This document shows, in pieces, positions 1 to 12,600 of a DNA stretch of 64,000 nucleotides. The translations under genes and the position numbers were made by a program. The stretch comes from Magnolia sinica. Lineage: Eukaryota; Streptophyta; Magnoliopsida; Magnoliales; Magnoliaceae. The stretch spans positions 37,193,001 through 37,257,000 of the forward strand of contig NC_080573.1 of assembly GCF_029962835.1 (NCBI RefSeq), given 5' to 3'. Every line of letters begins with the position of its first letter. Positions within the stretch are counted from its first letter, which is position 1. The notes under the pieces were generated by a model that saw only the letters and a program-made list of their open reading frames with translations, did no database searches and had not been told where the DNA came from.

Positions 1-806
1 TTCAAATAAAAGTGGATGAACATTTATTAAAAGGCATTATTATCTTTTTCTCATATTAAGGACAGTTTTATCATGGGAAACTCTTTAGCGCTTTTCGGTC
101 CAATAGTCTGATTCTGCAAAATCTATCTTTTCTGAGTTGTCCTTATTATCCCTTGCTGGTAAAGAAACGCCATGATAATTTATTTAGTTTCACATATCCT
201 AACAAATTGGAATATTTTACCCACTCCATGCATTAGATGAGAAACCCGTGGTTCTCATTCCACCACATTGTTCCCTGTGTTATGGCCCACTTGAGTTGTA
301 GATCTCATTGAGTTTTCACTCCAGAGTCAGGTAATAAGGATAGAGCCTGATGGATGGAGTGGATTTCACAAATACAATATGATAGGCCTCACAAACTAGG
401 ATGTTTTTCTATACTAATTAAAGCAAGTGATGTAGAGAATTTCCATCTCTTCCTATTTCTCCCAAGGGGAGCCCCATCAAATAAAGGGTCTATGTCATTG
501 AAAATGTCTCAAATTTAACAGCTAGAGTCCCAATTTATAAGATGATTGAATGTGTTCGATCATACCGCCTTCTAAAAAATTTTACAGACACGATGATTTA
601 CTGATGAGGATGGACAATCCACCCTTTTAAGTTGGTTGTTTTAGTGACCCAAAGGATATTATTTTTATAGGCTTCATCATGGATGGGTATACCTAAGAAA
701 AATTTTAGGCTTGAAGATCTCATCAATAACATGCAAATCAAAGGTGAAAAGTGACTCCATGTTCAAAGATATAAAGTTTAGGGGTGTTGGGATCAAAGAT
801 AAAGTT
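1..806. other. Intergenic, no gene seen
   Basis: No exon-like or protein-like reading frame is visible on either strand. The sequence is AT-rich and repeat-derived. At 240-420 it carries a GGCCCACTTGAG-type segment of the dispersed repeat seen elsewhere in the window. A ~28-30 bp segment is duplicated head to tail at 765-794 and 795-822, so the left terminus of the adjoining TIR element occurs twice. Confidence 0.6.
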
Positions 807-974
807 TAAGGGTGTTGGGATCATAAGTTACTTTAGATAGGCTGCTTATGCCACGGGTAGCTTATCTTGGTTTCTACTTACTCAGAAGAAACGTGATAAG
901 CCAAAGAGTAGACAAGCATTTTTGGTTTCTAACATAATAAGTGGTTATCTCTCAAGCCTATTTGGTCCCATTCA

Positions 975-1419
975 CATCCACCATCCATTATGTGGGGCCA
1001 ACCTTTGATATAGATAGTTCATTGTGTGAACCCCACCTTTAATATGGGTCATTTAATATGGGGCTGACCTTTAATGTGCACTATCCATTATGTTGGGTCT
1101 ACCTTTGATATTGTTCATCCATTATGTTGGGTCTACCTTTGATGTCATTGCCCATCATGTGGGTACCACATTTAATATCAATCGTCGACCAAGTGGAGCC
1201 CACTTTTGATGTGGACCGTCCACCATGTGGGCCCCACTTCTGATGTGGGCCATCCATCATGTAGGTCCACCTTGGATATGGACCACTCATCATTAGGGCC
1301 AAGATTTGATGTGGACTGTCCATCATATGGGCCCCACCTTGATGTGGATTATCCATCATGTGGGGCTCGCCTTCATTGTCAATCGCCCATCTCGTGGAGC
1401 CCACCTTTGATGTGGACTG
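975..1419. repeat. ~35-bp minisatellite, left block of copy A
   Basis: Degenerate tandem units of about 33-41 bp built on CATCCATCATGTGGGGCCCA followed by CCTTTGATGTGGAC. The array is cut at 1420-1424 by the Ty3 insertion and resumes at 6618. Short open frames on both strands here are by-products of the repeat. Confidence 0.85.
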
Positions 1420-1424
1420 TTAAC

Positions 1425-1977
1425 AGAAGGAAGGACGTGATGAGGTCGATTACTGTCTTCCTCAATCGATATACGCCTTAAATCCACAAAGCTCTACACC
1501 TAAAATCCACAAGGCTCTCTTGAATCCATAATAAATTTCTCGAATCTATGAGAGAAATAGAAGAACTTCTAAAGAATTTTATTGATAGCATAATCATAAA
1601 AACAAGTTTAGCATACCTTATATAATCATAAGCAAACCTTAATATTGTAAATAAGAGAGTTATATTCAAACGAGGAAACTAACTCTTAAAATGCGCAAAT
1701 TCCCACTCTCGTTGACCTGTCGTCGATTAGTCGACCCAACCGGTTGAAACAGCTCAAAAACGTCCAAGGAGTAAAATAAAAAATTTAGTGAATCTTAACC
1801 TGTCAACCTGATCTTTCGACCTATTGAACATTATTTCGATCGGTCGATTAGATATCTTGACCTATCATTTGTCAAAATAGACAAAAATTGTCTAGCAACA
1901 ATTCTGAAATTTCTGAAAATTCTAGCAGAATTTCGACATGTCGACCCACTCGGTTGACTAGTCAATCTATGCTGAAT
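1425..1977 (-). repeat. 3' LTR of the Ty3 element (truncated)
   Basis: Aligns with 6028-6541 by eye, for example AAGGACGTGATG, AAAGAACTTCTAAAGAATTT and TTGATAGCATAATCATAAAA. Similarity stops after CTATGCTGAAT at 1967-1977. The ~70 bp that complete the other LTR (6542-6612) are missing here, so the internal boundary of this LTR was deleted together with the end of pol. Confidence 0.8.
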
Positions 1978-1989
1978 CAAGTGTATGTC

Positions 1990-4900
1990 TAGGCACACAT
2001 TCATACACCACTTTAAACGGGAATTTGCGGGTGGAACGGTTCAACATGTTATTAAACATGAATTCCACCTGAGCCAAGGCCAAATCACATTGTTTGAGCT
2101 TATCACTCAAAATGCATTATATAAAGTTTCCAAGTATACGATTCACTACCTTGATCTGCCCATCAATCTACGAATCATATGCACCGCTGAACTATAACTT
2201 GGTGTCAAATCATCGCCACAAAGTCATCCAAAAGTGACTGAGGAACTTAGTGTCATGATCTAAGGTGATGGATTTTAGGACCCATGTAGCTGAACGACCT
2301 TTCGTAAAAAGAGATTTGCAACATGTGTAGCGTTGAGAGTCTTCTTGACGATATGAAATGAGCCATATTGGAGAACCTGTCAACTACAATGAAAACTGAA
2401 TCCACACTACACTGGGTCCGTGGGAAACCTAGCACAAAGTTCATAAATAAATCCTCCCAAGGGCTGTCAGGGACAGGTAATGGAGTATATAAGCCAATGT
2501 TCTGTGACCATCCCTTGGATGCCTGACATGTGTGGCATCATTGTACTTTTCCTACATTTTGTTTCAATTATGGCTAATAATAGTATTCTTTTAGGAGAAC
2601 TATTATCTTGCCTCGCCCTAGATGACTAACGAAGCCACCTCCATGTAGCTCTTGGATGATACGGTCTTGCAATGAACTCCAGAAAATGCACAACTGATTT
2701 TTTTAAAAGAGAAATCTATCCTAAATATGGAGGTCACTAGGTTGACCTTCTTAACATCTAATCCATATGTTTTTTAAGTCCTCGTCATCTAGATATAGGT
2801 CTTTGAGACATTCAAACCTGACAACCTCATTGCTCATGGTGACTAATAAGGTTGTACATTGGTTAAGAGCATCATCCACCTTATTATATTGTCCGAACTT
2901 ATGCTTCAGCATAAACGTGAATTCATACAAGAATGAAATCCACTTAGCATGTATACGATTCATGTTCGTTTGGCTATTTATAAATTTGAGAGCTTCATGG
3001 CTATGTAAAGAATGAACTCCCTCTAAATCAAGTAATGTCGCAATGCCTGGACCATTGCATATAATTCGAGCTCATACGTAGATTACTTTTTGCGTGCATC
3101 ATTGAGATTTTCACTATAGAAGGCTACCGACGTGCCTTCTTGTGACAAACTCCCCAAATTCCAACATAGGAAGCATCATACCTCAAATCGAAGCTAGGAA
3201 GTACAAGAACCATGGTCATGGACAATTTATGTTTGATTTTAGCAAAGCTCCTATAAGGCTCGTCAGTCCACTAAAATGGTCCCTTCTTTATGCACTCTGT
3301 AATCGTAGCCACGATGGTGCTGAAAATTTTCACGAATCGATGATAGAACATCTCTAACCCATGAAAACATCATACTTCGTGGATGTTTGTCGGAACTAAC
3401 CATTCTTTGATGGCCCTCACCTTATTGTCATCTACTCGGATGCCTGTGAACGTCACGACAAAGTCCAAAAACAGCAGGCTATTGGTAAAAAAAAATTACA
3501 TTTTTTCATATTGAAATACATTTTGTTCTCCGTGAGCCCTTGAAGGACCTATTTAAGGTGCTCCATATGGTCTGCTTCATTCTAGCTGTATATAAGGATA
3601 TCATCAAAGTATACCACCATGAACCACCTAATGAATGGTTTTATGACTTGGTTCATCAACCTCATGAATATATTAGGTGCGTTCGAAGGACCGAAGAGCA
3701 TGACCAATCATTCATACAACCCTTCTTGGTCTTAAAAGCTTTCTTCCACTAATCACCAGACCCTATTCGGATATGATGGTAACTGCTCCTTAAATCCAAC
3801 TTAGAAAATAATTTTGCACCCTCAGGCATGTCCAACCATAGTATGTGAAATTTGCACTTTATAGTAATCTTGTTGATCGCCTGGCTTTCGATACACATGT
3901 GTCAACTCCCATCTTTCTTAGGAGTTAATAGGGCTGGAATGACGCATGGACTTATATTTTCCCGAACTAGACCCTTCCGGTTCAATTCCTCTACTTGTCC
4001 TTGTAGAATTTCGCACTCCTTCAGGCTCATCCAATAATGAGGGTGATTGGGCAAACTAGCTCCTGGGACAATGTCAATGTGGTGTTGAATATCCCACATA
4101 GGGGGTAAACCATTGAGAAGATCAACGGGCCAAATTTTCTTAAAATTTAGCAGTAATGGTTTTAATTTCTCAAGGATGGTGGTCAACCATTATTCTTTCC
4201 CCTTTATAATCAATGCATGGAATTGACTCATCTCTTTGGATTCCTCCATAAAGTCCAGTATGACTATGAGAGAACACCCCTCCACTTAAAAAGCTTCGAG
4301 TTGCTCCTTTGGGCCCATAAGGGCGAATATGGTTTTTCGACTATTCTTGATGAAGATATACATGTTATCTCATCCTCTATGAGTGGCATCATGATTTGAT
4401 TACCATGGTCGACTAAGCAGGATATGACATGTCTCCATATTAACAACGTTGTATATAACTTGGTTCTTATAGTACTCGCCAATTGAAAGAGATATAGTGC
4501 ATTGTTCAGTTACCTTTGTCTTGCTGACCTTCTTAATCCATCTGATCGTATATGGGGAAGGATGTTATTCTATTTTTATCTGCAGCTTCTACACCATGGC
4601 CTTGAAGCTGATATTCTTACTGCTTTCGCTGTCTATGATCACGTTACAAACTTCTCAGTTCACCGTACACTTTGTTATGAAGATATTATCATTGCAGGTA
4701 TACTTCATTCTTTGGCACATATAACAGTCGCCTCACTATTAGGGACTTACCGTGATCTTGCGTGACCCAATCCGCTTCTTCCCATCATTCTCCATGGTAT
4801 ACTCCAACTCATCAACATCCAGGGTCCTCTACATTTTTAGCATTACCGTCATTGATGACGAGCTTAGCCACTTGTCACTAAGGGCAAGTGTTTGATTGAT

Positions 4901-5990
4901 GGCCCGATTGGCCATAACGATAGTAATGGTTAGGCCTTGGCCGACCATAAGGGTTTGGGATCTTACTCGAACTGGCAAAAATGGTTGTTGCTCTTTGGGG
5001 TCTTACTTGTCCACTTCCTGACTCTCAGTTCACGGGTTTAGAAGGTTGATGACGTCCTCCTGCAGGTTCTTTTCCCTTGGCCTTTGGAGCTCCTTGTGAA
5101 GGACCCACCGCAGCTACCTTAGTAGTAGGATAGGTCCGTGTGTTGACACGCTCAATTTGTGTTTTCGCTCGGGTGGCCAACTTGATTGCTTCGTTCATTG
5201 TCCAAACAGGTTGCATATGAACCTATACTTGGATTGCAACATGCAATCCGCCATTGAATTGGGCAACTTGCTGCGATTTAGTTTCAACCAAATCGTTCCA
5301 CATTGTCAAACAGTAGAATTCTTTTGCATAATCTCTCACTAACCATCTACCCTACTAACATTTTTGGTATTATTGGAAAATACTTGATCGTAGTTGTTAG
5401 GGAGGAATCACACGTTTGCCATGTGCAGATTAGTGCTTTCATCCGTCTTGTCCTTGTGAGCTGAAATTTCTCTCACCAAGCTAAAGCTCCTCCCTTTAAC
5501 TTGTAATTCACAAGTTGAACCTTCTTCTCTTCAGGAATTTCCATGTATTCGAAGAAGCATTCGACTTTTAATAGTTAATTGAGGAAGTCCTTGATGTGGA
5601 TTGGCCGTTAAAACTAGGAAGGTCAACTTTCATCATGAATTCTTGATCTGTCTGATTAACCCGATCACCGCCCCATTCAGGATGTTGGAGGATCATGTCG
5701 TCGATCTCCTCATTGTTCGATCTCACCTCCTCAGGCGTGATCTTGCAACTCACTGCCAGTATCGCCCTGTGATTAGAGCGATTACGAATTTCAACACCTA
5801 TTGGGGGTGGATCATTGCCACGAATATGGAGCTGACCTAGGGCCTCCGTTATGTGATTGATAGCATCCTACAACCCTTGCATGACTTGGCGATTCTCTCA
5901 CCGTGTTGCTTGAAAAGCCGCCGTTGTTAAAGAAAAATTTCTTGGAGCACCTTCCATGAGAATGTTGCTCGACCCGTCATTAGAAGCCAT
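1990..5990 (-). pseudogene. Ty3/gypsy gag-pol pseudogene
   Basis: Reading down the minus strand: the gag start is at 5990 (MASNDGSS), followed by a capsid-like segment to about 5000. A degenerate zinc knuckle (YGQSGHQSNTCP, near 4900-4960) has lost Cys positions. The reverse-transcriptase N-terminus is at 4186-3902 ([21 protein letters not shown]), with RT core in changing frames to about 3400. RNase H and a spacer with DALNQC lie at 2963-2751. The integrase core is at about 2444-1990 ([12 protein letters not shown], then a DGQIKVVNR-like segment and NNMLNRSTRKFPF). The frame ends just before any integrase C-terminal or chromodomain region. Several stops and frame changes prevent any product. 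Clade assignment beyond gypsy is uncertain. Confidence 0.85.
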
Positions 5991-6027
5991 TAAGCTAAGG
6001 AGAAAACCTGGCTCTGATTCTAACTTA

Positions 6028-6612
6028 CGTAGGGAAGGACGTGATGCGGTCGATCAACATCTTCCTCGATTAATATACGCTTTAAATCCACAAGGCTCTG
6101 TTGAATCCACACGAGATTTCTTGAATCCATGAGAGAAATAAAAGAACTTCTAAAGAATTTTATTGATAGCATAATCATAAAAATGAGTTTAGCATGCTTT
6201 AAATAACCCTAAAAATCGTAAATAAAAGAGTCCTATTCAAATAAGGAAATAACTCTAAAAATGCATGAATTTCCACGCCCATATGACCTGTCGTCGACCG
6301 GTCAACCTGACCGATTGAAATAGCTCAAAAATGTCTAGGGAGTAAAATAAAAAATTTGATGAATTGTGACCCGTCGACCTGATTTGTTGACCTATCAAAC
6401 ATTATTTTGACTGGTCGATTAGATCTATAGACTTGTTGAAATAAACAGAAACTGTCCAGCAACAATTCTCGAATTTTAAAAAATTCCAACGGAATTTCAA
6501 CCTGTCAACCCACTCGTTCGACCGGTCGAACTATGCTGAATGTTGTCGATCTTTCTTGGCTTCTTTTCTTCGGTCCATCATCGCCATGAACGAATTCGCA
6601 ACCTGTTCTACA
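6028..6612 (-). repeat. 5' LTR of the Ty3 element
   Basis: About 585 bp. It ends in TTCTACA at 6606-6612, directly before TTAAC at 6613-6617. The inner end is CGTAGGG, probably a decayed TGTAGGG that would pair with TTCTACA as terminal dinucleotides TG...CA. The primer-binding-like site adjoins the inner end. Confidence 0.8.
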
Positions 6613-6617
6613 TTAAC

Positions 6618-7003
6618 TATCCATCACATGGGCCCCACCTTCAATGTGGTTTGCCCATCATGCAGGTGTGCCTTGGATGTGGGCCATTCATCATTAAGGG
6701 TTAACCTTTGATGTGGACCATCTATAATATGGGGCCTACCTCAATGTGGGTCATCCATCATGTGGGGCCTTTGCCCATCATGTGGAACCCACCTTTGATT
6801 CTGACCATCTATTATATGGGCCCCACCTTTGAAGTGGGTCGTCTATCTTATAGGATATGTGGGCTATTTATCATTAAGGGCTGACATTTGATGTTGACCA
6901 TTCATTATGTGGGCCCACATTAATATAAGTCATCCATCATATGGGGCCAACATTTGATGTGGACTGTCCATCATGTGGGACCTCCTTTGATATGGACAAT
7001 GAG

Positions 7004-7036
<33 letters not shown>

Positions 7037-7037
7037 C
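6618..7037. repeat. ~35-bp minisatellite, right block of copy A, with GA tract
   Basis: Continuation of the array at 975-1419. Repeated CCATCATGTGGGGCC and TTTGATGTGGAC words continue to about 6995, followed by a GA-rich microsatellite at about 7001-7037. The same order, minisatellite then GA tract, occurs in copy B. Confidence 0.85.
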
Positions 7038-7217
7038 AGTAGAAAAGTAACAAGTTAAAAAGCTAAAAAAAAAAGTCACGGAAATAAGTAGCTTTCACAC
7101 ATAAGTTACTTTTATAATGATGCTTACCAAATTATCTTAAGTGAAAAAAAAAATAACTTAAATAACTTAACATAAGATAAAAGGTAACTTATTTGGTGGT
7201 ATCCAAACAGGCCCTAA

Positions 7218-7814
7218 ATGTTTAAATGATAGTATGGTCCATTTGATGAGAGGCATAAATCTTATTTCCAATGATTGTTGTTTAATTTGAAGCATGGCCA
7301 CATGTGTTACTAATAGTTCAAATTTGGTTAAACGTGTGCAATTAAGAATAATGATAGGTGTGTCAAAGTTGTACTCAACTCGAATCAATTGAATGCTTAT
7401 GACCCCAGGCACCGAACTAGCCAGATTAAGATCAAACTTGTGAAGGTTAATTTGATTGTTCAATCACCGATGATATAATGATGAGACAATTTAAGAAGGA
7501 GAGGGTTAGTCTTTTAAAATTGGATCCTTTTGCCTTACGCTGAAGACTTTTTTTTCAACTGTGATAGTGTTTTCAAGTTTCTTAGTAATGTGATAATGAA
7601 TGTGCAATATTAAAGTAAGGTTGATCATTGATTTTATGGATTAAGAAAGGAAAGTATAATTAGCAAGTAAAAAAACTAAGCAAAGAGAAAAATAATCACC
7701 AATGACTGCTTGTGTGGACAGAACAACCAAGGTGTACAGTCTAACATGACTAGCATGATTTACCTAGTAAGAACTCAGTGATTGATGGGATCCAACAATA
7801 GAGATCATGCATAT
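7218..7814. other. Spacer between the two TIR copies, no gene seen
   Basis: AT-rich sequence without splice-flanked exons or recognisable protein similarity. A 98-codon minus-strand frame at 7167-7463 runs into the element end and has no family features. Confidence 0.5.
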
Positions 7815-7817
7815 TTA

Positions 7818-9067
7818 TGGGGCATTTACATCATAAGTTACTTTAGATAAGCGACTTATGGTTTCTACTTACTCAACAGATGAGTATGTTTGGAAAACAA
7901 GATACTTATGAGCCAAAAAGTAATACAAACATGTTTGGCTTTTAGCATTATAAGTATCTATCCCTCAACTCTGTTTGGTCCCCTCACATCCATCGTCCAT
8001 CATTTGGGTCTAACCTTTGATGTGGATATTCATTCTATAGCCCCCACCTTTGATGGGGGCCATCCATCATGCGAGGCCCACCTTGGATGTGAATAATTCA
8101 TCATTAAGGCCAACTTTTTAATGTGCATCATCCATTATGTAGGGCCTTCCTTTGATGTTGTTCATCCATCATATGGGGCCCACCTTTAATATCAACCTCC
8201 CACTAGGTGGAGCCCACTTTTGACGTGGACCGTCCATCATGAAGACCCCACCTCCGATGTGGGTCATCCATCATGCAGGTCTGCCTTGGATATGGACTAC
8301 TCATCATTAGGGCCGACCTTTGATGTGGACCATCCATCATGCGGGGTCTACTTTGATGTAGATCATCCATCATGCAGGGCCCACCACTATTAATTGCCCA
8401 TCATGTCGAGCCCACCTTTGATGTGGACTATCCATCATGTGGACCCCATCTTCAATATGGGTTGCCCATCATGCGGAGCTCGCCTTGGATGTGGGTCATT
8501 GGTCATTTGGGCCAACCTTTGATGTGGACTGTCCATTATATGGGGCTACCTTGATGTTGGCCATCCATCACATGGGGCCCATCTTCAATGTCCATTACTC
8601 ATCATGTGGGACCCATCTTCAATGTCCATTGCTCATCACGTGGAGCTCACCTTTGATGTGGACTGTCCAAAGTGTGGACCCCACCTTTGAAGCAGGTTGT
8701 CCATCAAAGGGATGTGTGTTATTTATCATGAGGGGCCCACATTTGATGCGGACCATCTATTATGTGGGCCCACATTAATATGGGTGATCCATTATGTAAA
8801 GCCAACCTTTGATGTGGACTATCCATCTTGTGGGCCTCACCTTTAATATAGACGGTCCATCATGTGGGGCCTCCTTTGATATAAATGGAGAGAGAGAGAG
8901 GGTGAAAAGTTAAAAAAGCTTAAAAAATAACTTTGAGGAAAAGTAGCTTTAAGCACATAAGTTACTTTTACAATCATATTTACTAAACTAATTTATATAT
9001 GAAAAAGTTACTTAATGACTTAACATAAGTTAAAAAGTAACTTATTTAATGGTATCCAAACATGTCT
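7818..9067. mobile_element. Minisatellite-bearing TIR element, copy B
   Basis: An uninterrupted 1,250-bp copy of the element at 810-7214. The left arm shares CATAAGTTACTTTAGATA and GGTTTCTACTTACTCA with copy A; the right arm shares AAGTAGCTTT and CTTAACATAAGTTA and ends TGGTATCCAAACATGTCT. The bracketing trinucleotide is TTA at 7815-7817 and 9068-9070. The central ~900 bp is the ~35-bp minisatellite, followed by a short GA tract near 8889-8902. There is no coding capacity. Harbinger-like assignment rests on the end sequence and 3-bp TSD and is tentative. Confidence 0.75.
7986..8880. repeat. ~35-bp minisatellite inside copy B
   Basis: About 25 degenerate units of roughly 33-36 bp, consensus CATCCATCATGTGGGGCCCA then CCTTTGATGTGGAC. 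Frames at 8372-8554 and 8437-8778 are repeat translations rich in MW, HH and GP words and are not genes. Confidence 0.88.
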
Positions 9068-9610
9068 TTAATCTATTTCTAAGATGTACTACAACAATGA
9101 CACAAGACAATAGCAAATCTAAGCTAAACTAAGGATTTTAAACTTATTGCAGCGTGGATAGACAAAAGTGAAAATAATAACATATTTAAGCTAAATTAAA
9201 GATTTTATACTTACTATCGTGTGGTTAGACAGAAGTGGAATATCTAATTTAAGATGTTAGAACTACGATATGTAGCATTGCGATATAAAGATGGATTGAT
9301 TGTGTGTGATAAAGGCCTGAGCTCTTTCTCGAATGTTACTTTTATAGGCTTAGAAGGATGGTGATAGGTATGGGGGAAATAGACCAACCAACTATTGATG
9401 GGCCAGATCAACAATTCAAACAAGCAACCGATGTGATTCAGTGGCTAAACCTCAGTCTCCTCGACCAAGAATGGAGAAAGGTCGAGCTCGACCTCCTCGA
9501 CTAAGTACAGGGAAAGGTCGATCTTGACCTTTAAACACAAGGACGAAGCCTTCGCTAGTCAATTGCAATGTGAAACAACTTATCTCACCTTAGGTCGGTG
9601 GGACCCATCC

Positions 9611-12600
9611 TGTCACGCCCCAGACTCAGTAACCGGACTCACAAGGAACCCGATAGCCGGTTCTAGCTGTAACAGCCTCCATAGTACCCCATTCTCGGCT
9701 CCTGAGGCAGGTTCCGATCCTGAGATCCCACAAGAAGGATTTTCCATAAACGTATAACCATTTTCAATACGAGCATACCCAAGATCACAGCAAGTAAATC
9801 TCAAAAATAACAAAGAAACACATACAAAAATCCACTATAAATTTGAACTTTACAAATACATAGCTGAAAGGAAATACATTAGATAATAAAAGGAGAAGGA
9901 AGAAGATTAGCAACACTGGAGGTCCTCGGTGTAACTCTAATCCAAGTTCAGCTGCTACGACGCTGACCTAGGATCTCTTGTACGCATCAATCGTGCATAA
10001 GCTTATAGAAGCTTAGAGGGTGGTAGAAGTGTGTAACAATGGTGCTCAGAAGAAGATAGAGAATGTAGAAGGGAGTCATGATCAATACCAATACCACTAG
10101 CCTTACCACGGCTGTCATAAACGCAAGAAACTATACTAAGGCAGTACAATAATGCAGGAAGCCATACCAAGGCTATATAATGCAATGAGTACTATAATGC
10201 AATGAGTACTGGGCGCCATGTCAAAATGATGCAGTATAAGGCTTATACAGCCGATGCAAATGCAATGTGAAGTAATGTCAGTGCTCATATCTAACCCACA
10301 TATCAAATACATTTCCATTATAAGGAAATCACTGGGGTTTAGTACACTGCAGAATGATTGCCGCTCTACAGACCCGCACAGTCAAACGAGCGTAGGAGAC
10401 CTCACTACCTGTCTGTGGACAGCCAATCACTAGCAAGGCCTGACGGTAGCGGACTCATTCACGAGCTAGTCAGACTCAGCTTAGCTATTGCCCTCTTCCC
10501 TCAGAAAGGTAAGGCCACACCCCAATCTAACCGACTACACGACAGTTGGAGTTGTGGCCTAAAGGTGAAAAGTCCTTGTGTGCTCATGTTTCCACCTGGT
10601 CATGGCGTTAGAGCAGATCCTTGTACGATGAAAGTTTTGAGAATTTCACCTATGGGCATCCTGTGCACCTTATATGCTCAAGTAACATTTTCGGTGTCTA
10701 AACATGGCCATCCACAATGTATTTGTGGAGGCTACAACCCTGATGAAGCAATGGCGATAATGTTTATATGCTATGCAATACCGGATGTATGAATCACACA
10801 ATCAACCATGTATCAATTTCAAGTATCTAATGTGCTTAAGAGGGGATACTACATCTCTCGGGGAAGGTATCATGCAATGCCCAATGACACAATCATAACC
10901 ACACACACAGTGCCATTCAAGCATACAATGATGCACATGGGCCATGAAGATGAATCTAGATGCATTATGCGGCGATATACAATGCGGTACATTCCTCCTA
11001 TCTAAGAAGGGACCAAGACTAGGTATTTAGATAATATCCATAAGGAACCAACCTCCAATGGAGGCCCATTTACCTGGGGTAGTCCATGAGACTAAGCCTA
11101 TAAGTTACAAGACTAAATAATGCAGAATGGCCCTAACAAGAGTCTAAGATGGGCATCCAATCACACTTAGATACTACCGAGCCTAGGGGGTCCATAATGG
11201 GGACGTTTAACCACCATTCCCCAAAAAGCATATCAACCATGAACTATATGGATAGAAGGCTCAAGGCCCACAATCAAGATAAAAATAAGTGGCCACATAG
11301 ATATATCCCTCATAATGGGCCATAAGAAAAATAGTCTAATGCTACATTCAACAATATGGGCCCCAAGAGGGGAATTAAGGCCCAAGGCCCAATTTTCAAT
11401 GGCCATAGAATTCCATACATTAAGTTGGACTTGGTGGGCAGCCTGCGTACACAATGTATGGTCCAAAAATAAGTTTAAGTTTGGATGAAATGGGCCCTAC
11501 TATATCAGCCAAATAATTAGGAATTTAAGCGAGCAACTAAGGGCCAAATACCATCCTTATCTCAGCCCATAAGTCCATCAAAATGGTAAAAGTTGGCCCA
11601 ATGTATGGCTGGGCCAAGCCGGGATGTCCCTGCCCACTCTAGGCCCACTAGATGTCCCAAGAATCTGATCTAAGATGGAGTCCTCATATGATCACTAAAG
11701 GTGACCTAAAAGAATGCACTAATTAAGCCCAAGGATTATAAAATATATGTCTGTAACACGTACACAAGTTCTCAATATGGTGGGCCCCACATCCAACAAA
11801 GTTCCAATCATAACAATGTACATTTAAGGCCCCTTGATAAACTTTCGGCCCAATCAACTTCCTGGACCTACTAAAGCCCAGAAATTAGTCAACTATGTGG
11901 GAATGATCTCATGAAGGCCAACAATACTCACAAGGGGCCCCACCAGATGGAGGGTGTGTATACATCAAGAAAAGATCAAGTGGGCCTACTACTAGATTGT
12001 GAATCCAGCAGCAACCTAAGGCAGAGAGTGCCTCCATGATCGGGTGATTCAAGGCTTGGACGGCCTAGACCAAACATGCGTTAAGGTAGGTTCCACATAC
12101 ATTTACATTGAGCCTTAAACAAATGGTCTAGGGCCTATAGTAGGCATTTAACCATCCATAGAAGAACTCATGGGCCTACCTTAGGACCACCCACGAGGAC
12201 ATCCAACCACAACTAGTTCCCAAGAGGTAGTCCGCCTCTAACCAAATAAAAATCAAGGCCCAAGGCCTAAACCAATCATGGGCCGAGTGGACAAACATAC
12301 AAAGCCCAACTCATAAGCAATATGGTGTGCCCATAGACAAGGTTTGGGCCCAACTATGAAGATTATAAACCCACATATTGTGGTGGGCCTAATGGGCTGC
12401 CCGGTAATCCAACCATATGGGCAATATCATAACTTTATCCAAGTGAGTTGGGCTTCACCTCTTGGCCCAAGTATGGGGTTAATTTAGTGGGCAGCCAAAG
12501 GCTCAACTGCTTGAGTATTTTGCCTATAAAACTCATCACAATAGCATGATAAATATAGACTCAAAGGTCCAATGGGCCTATCTAAAAGTTCCAGCCTAAC

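Larger units (their letters stand above)
1425..6612 (-). mobile_element. Ty3/gypsy LTR retrotransposon, decayed
   Basis: A minus-strand LTR retrotransposon inserted in the minisatellite of copy A. TTAAC occurs at 1420-1424 and 6613-6617, and deleting the element with one TTAAC rejoins the repeat register. LTR-like sequence lies at 1425-1977 and 6028-6612. Just inside the 5' LTR, around 6011-6030, the minus strand reads AGAATCAGAGCCAGG, a tRNA-iMet-type primer-binding site (normally TGGTATCAGAGC). Gag, protease, RT, RNase H and integrase remnants follow in gypsy order. The 3' part of pol and the first ~70 bp of the 3' LTR appear deleted. Many stops show it is dead. Confidence 0.9.
810..7214. 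mobile_element. Minisatellite-bearing TIR element, copy A (split by Ty3 element)
   Basis: This is a non-autonomous terminal-inverted-repeat element with no transposase. The left end starts GGGTGTTGGGATCATAAG and the right end, reverse-complemented, starts GGGCCTGTTTGGATACC. It is flanked by TAA at 807-809 and 7215-7217. The GGGCCTGTTTGG-like end and TWA duplication fit PIF/Harbinger (Tourist-type) elements. Removing the Ty3 insertion (1425-6612) and one TTAAC leaves about 1.2 kb, matching copy B at 7818-9067 in length and order: unique left arm, ~35-bp minisatellite, GA-rich tract, and an AT-rich right arm containing AAGTAGCTTT and ACTTAACATAAG. The three-base TSD alone is weak, but the collinearity of the two copies is strong. 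Confidence 0.72.

Noticed and set aside
8372-8778. Overlapping 60- and 113-codon frames
   Set aside because: They are translations of the 35-bp minisatellite.
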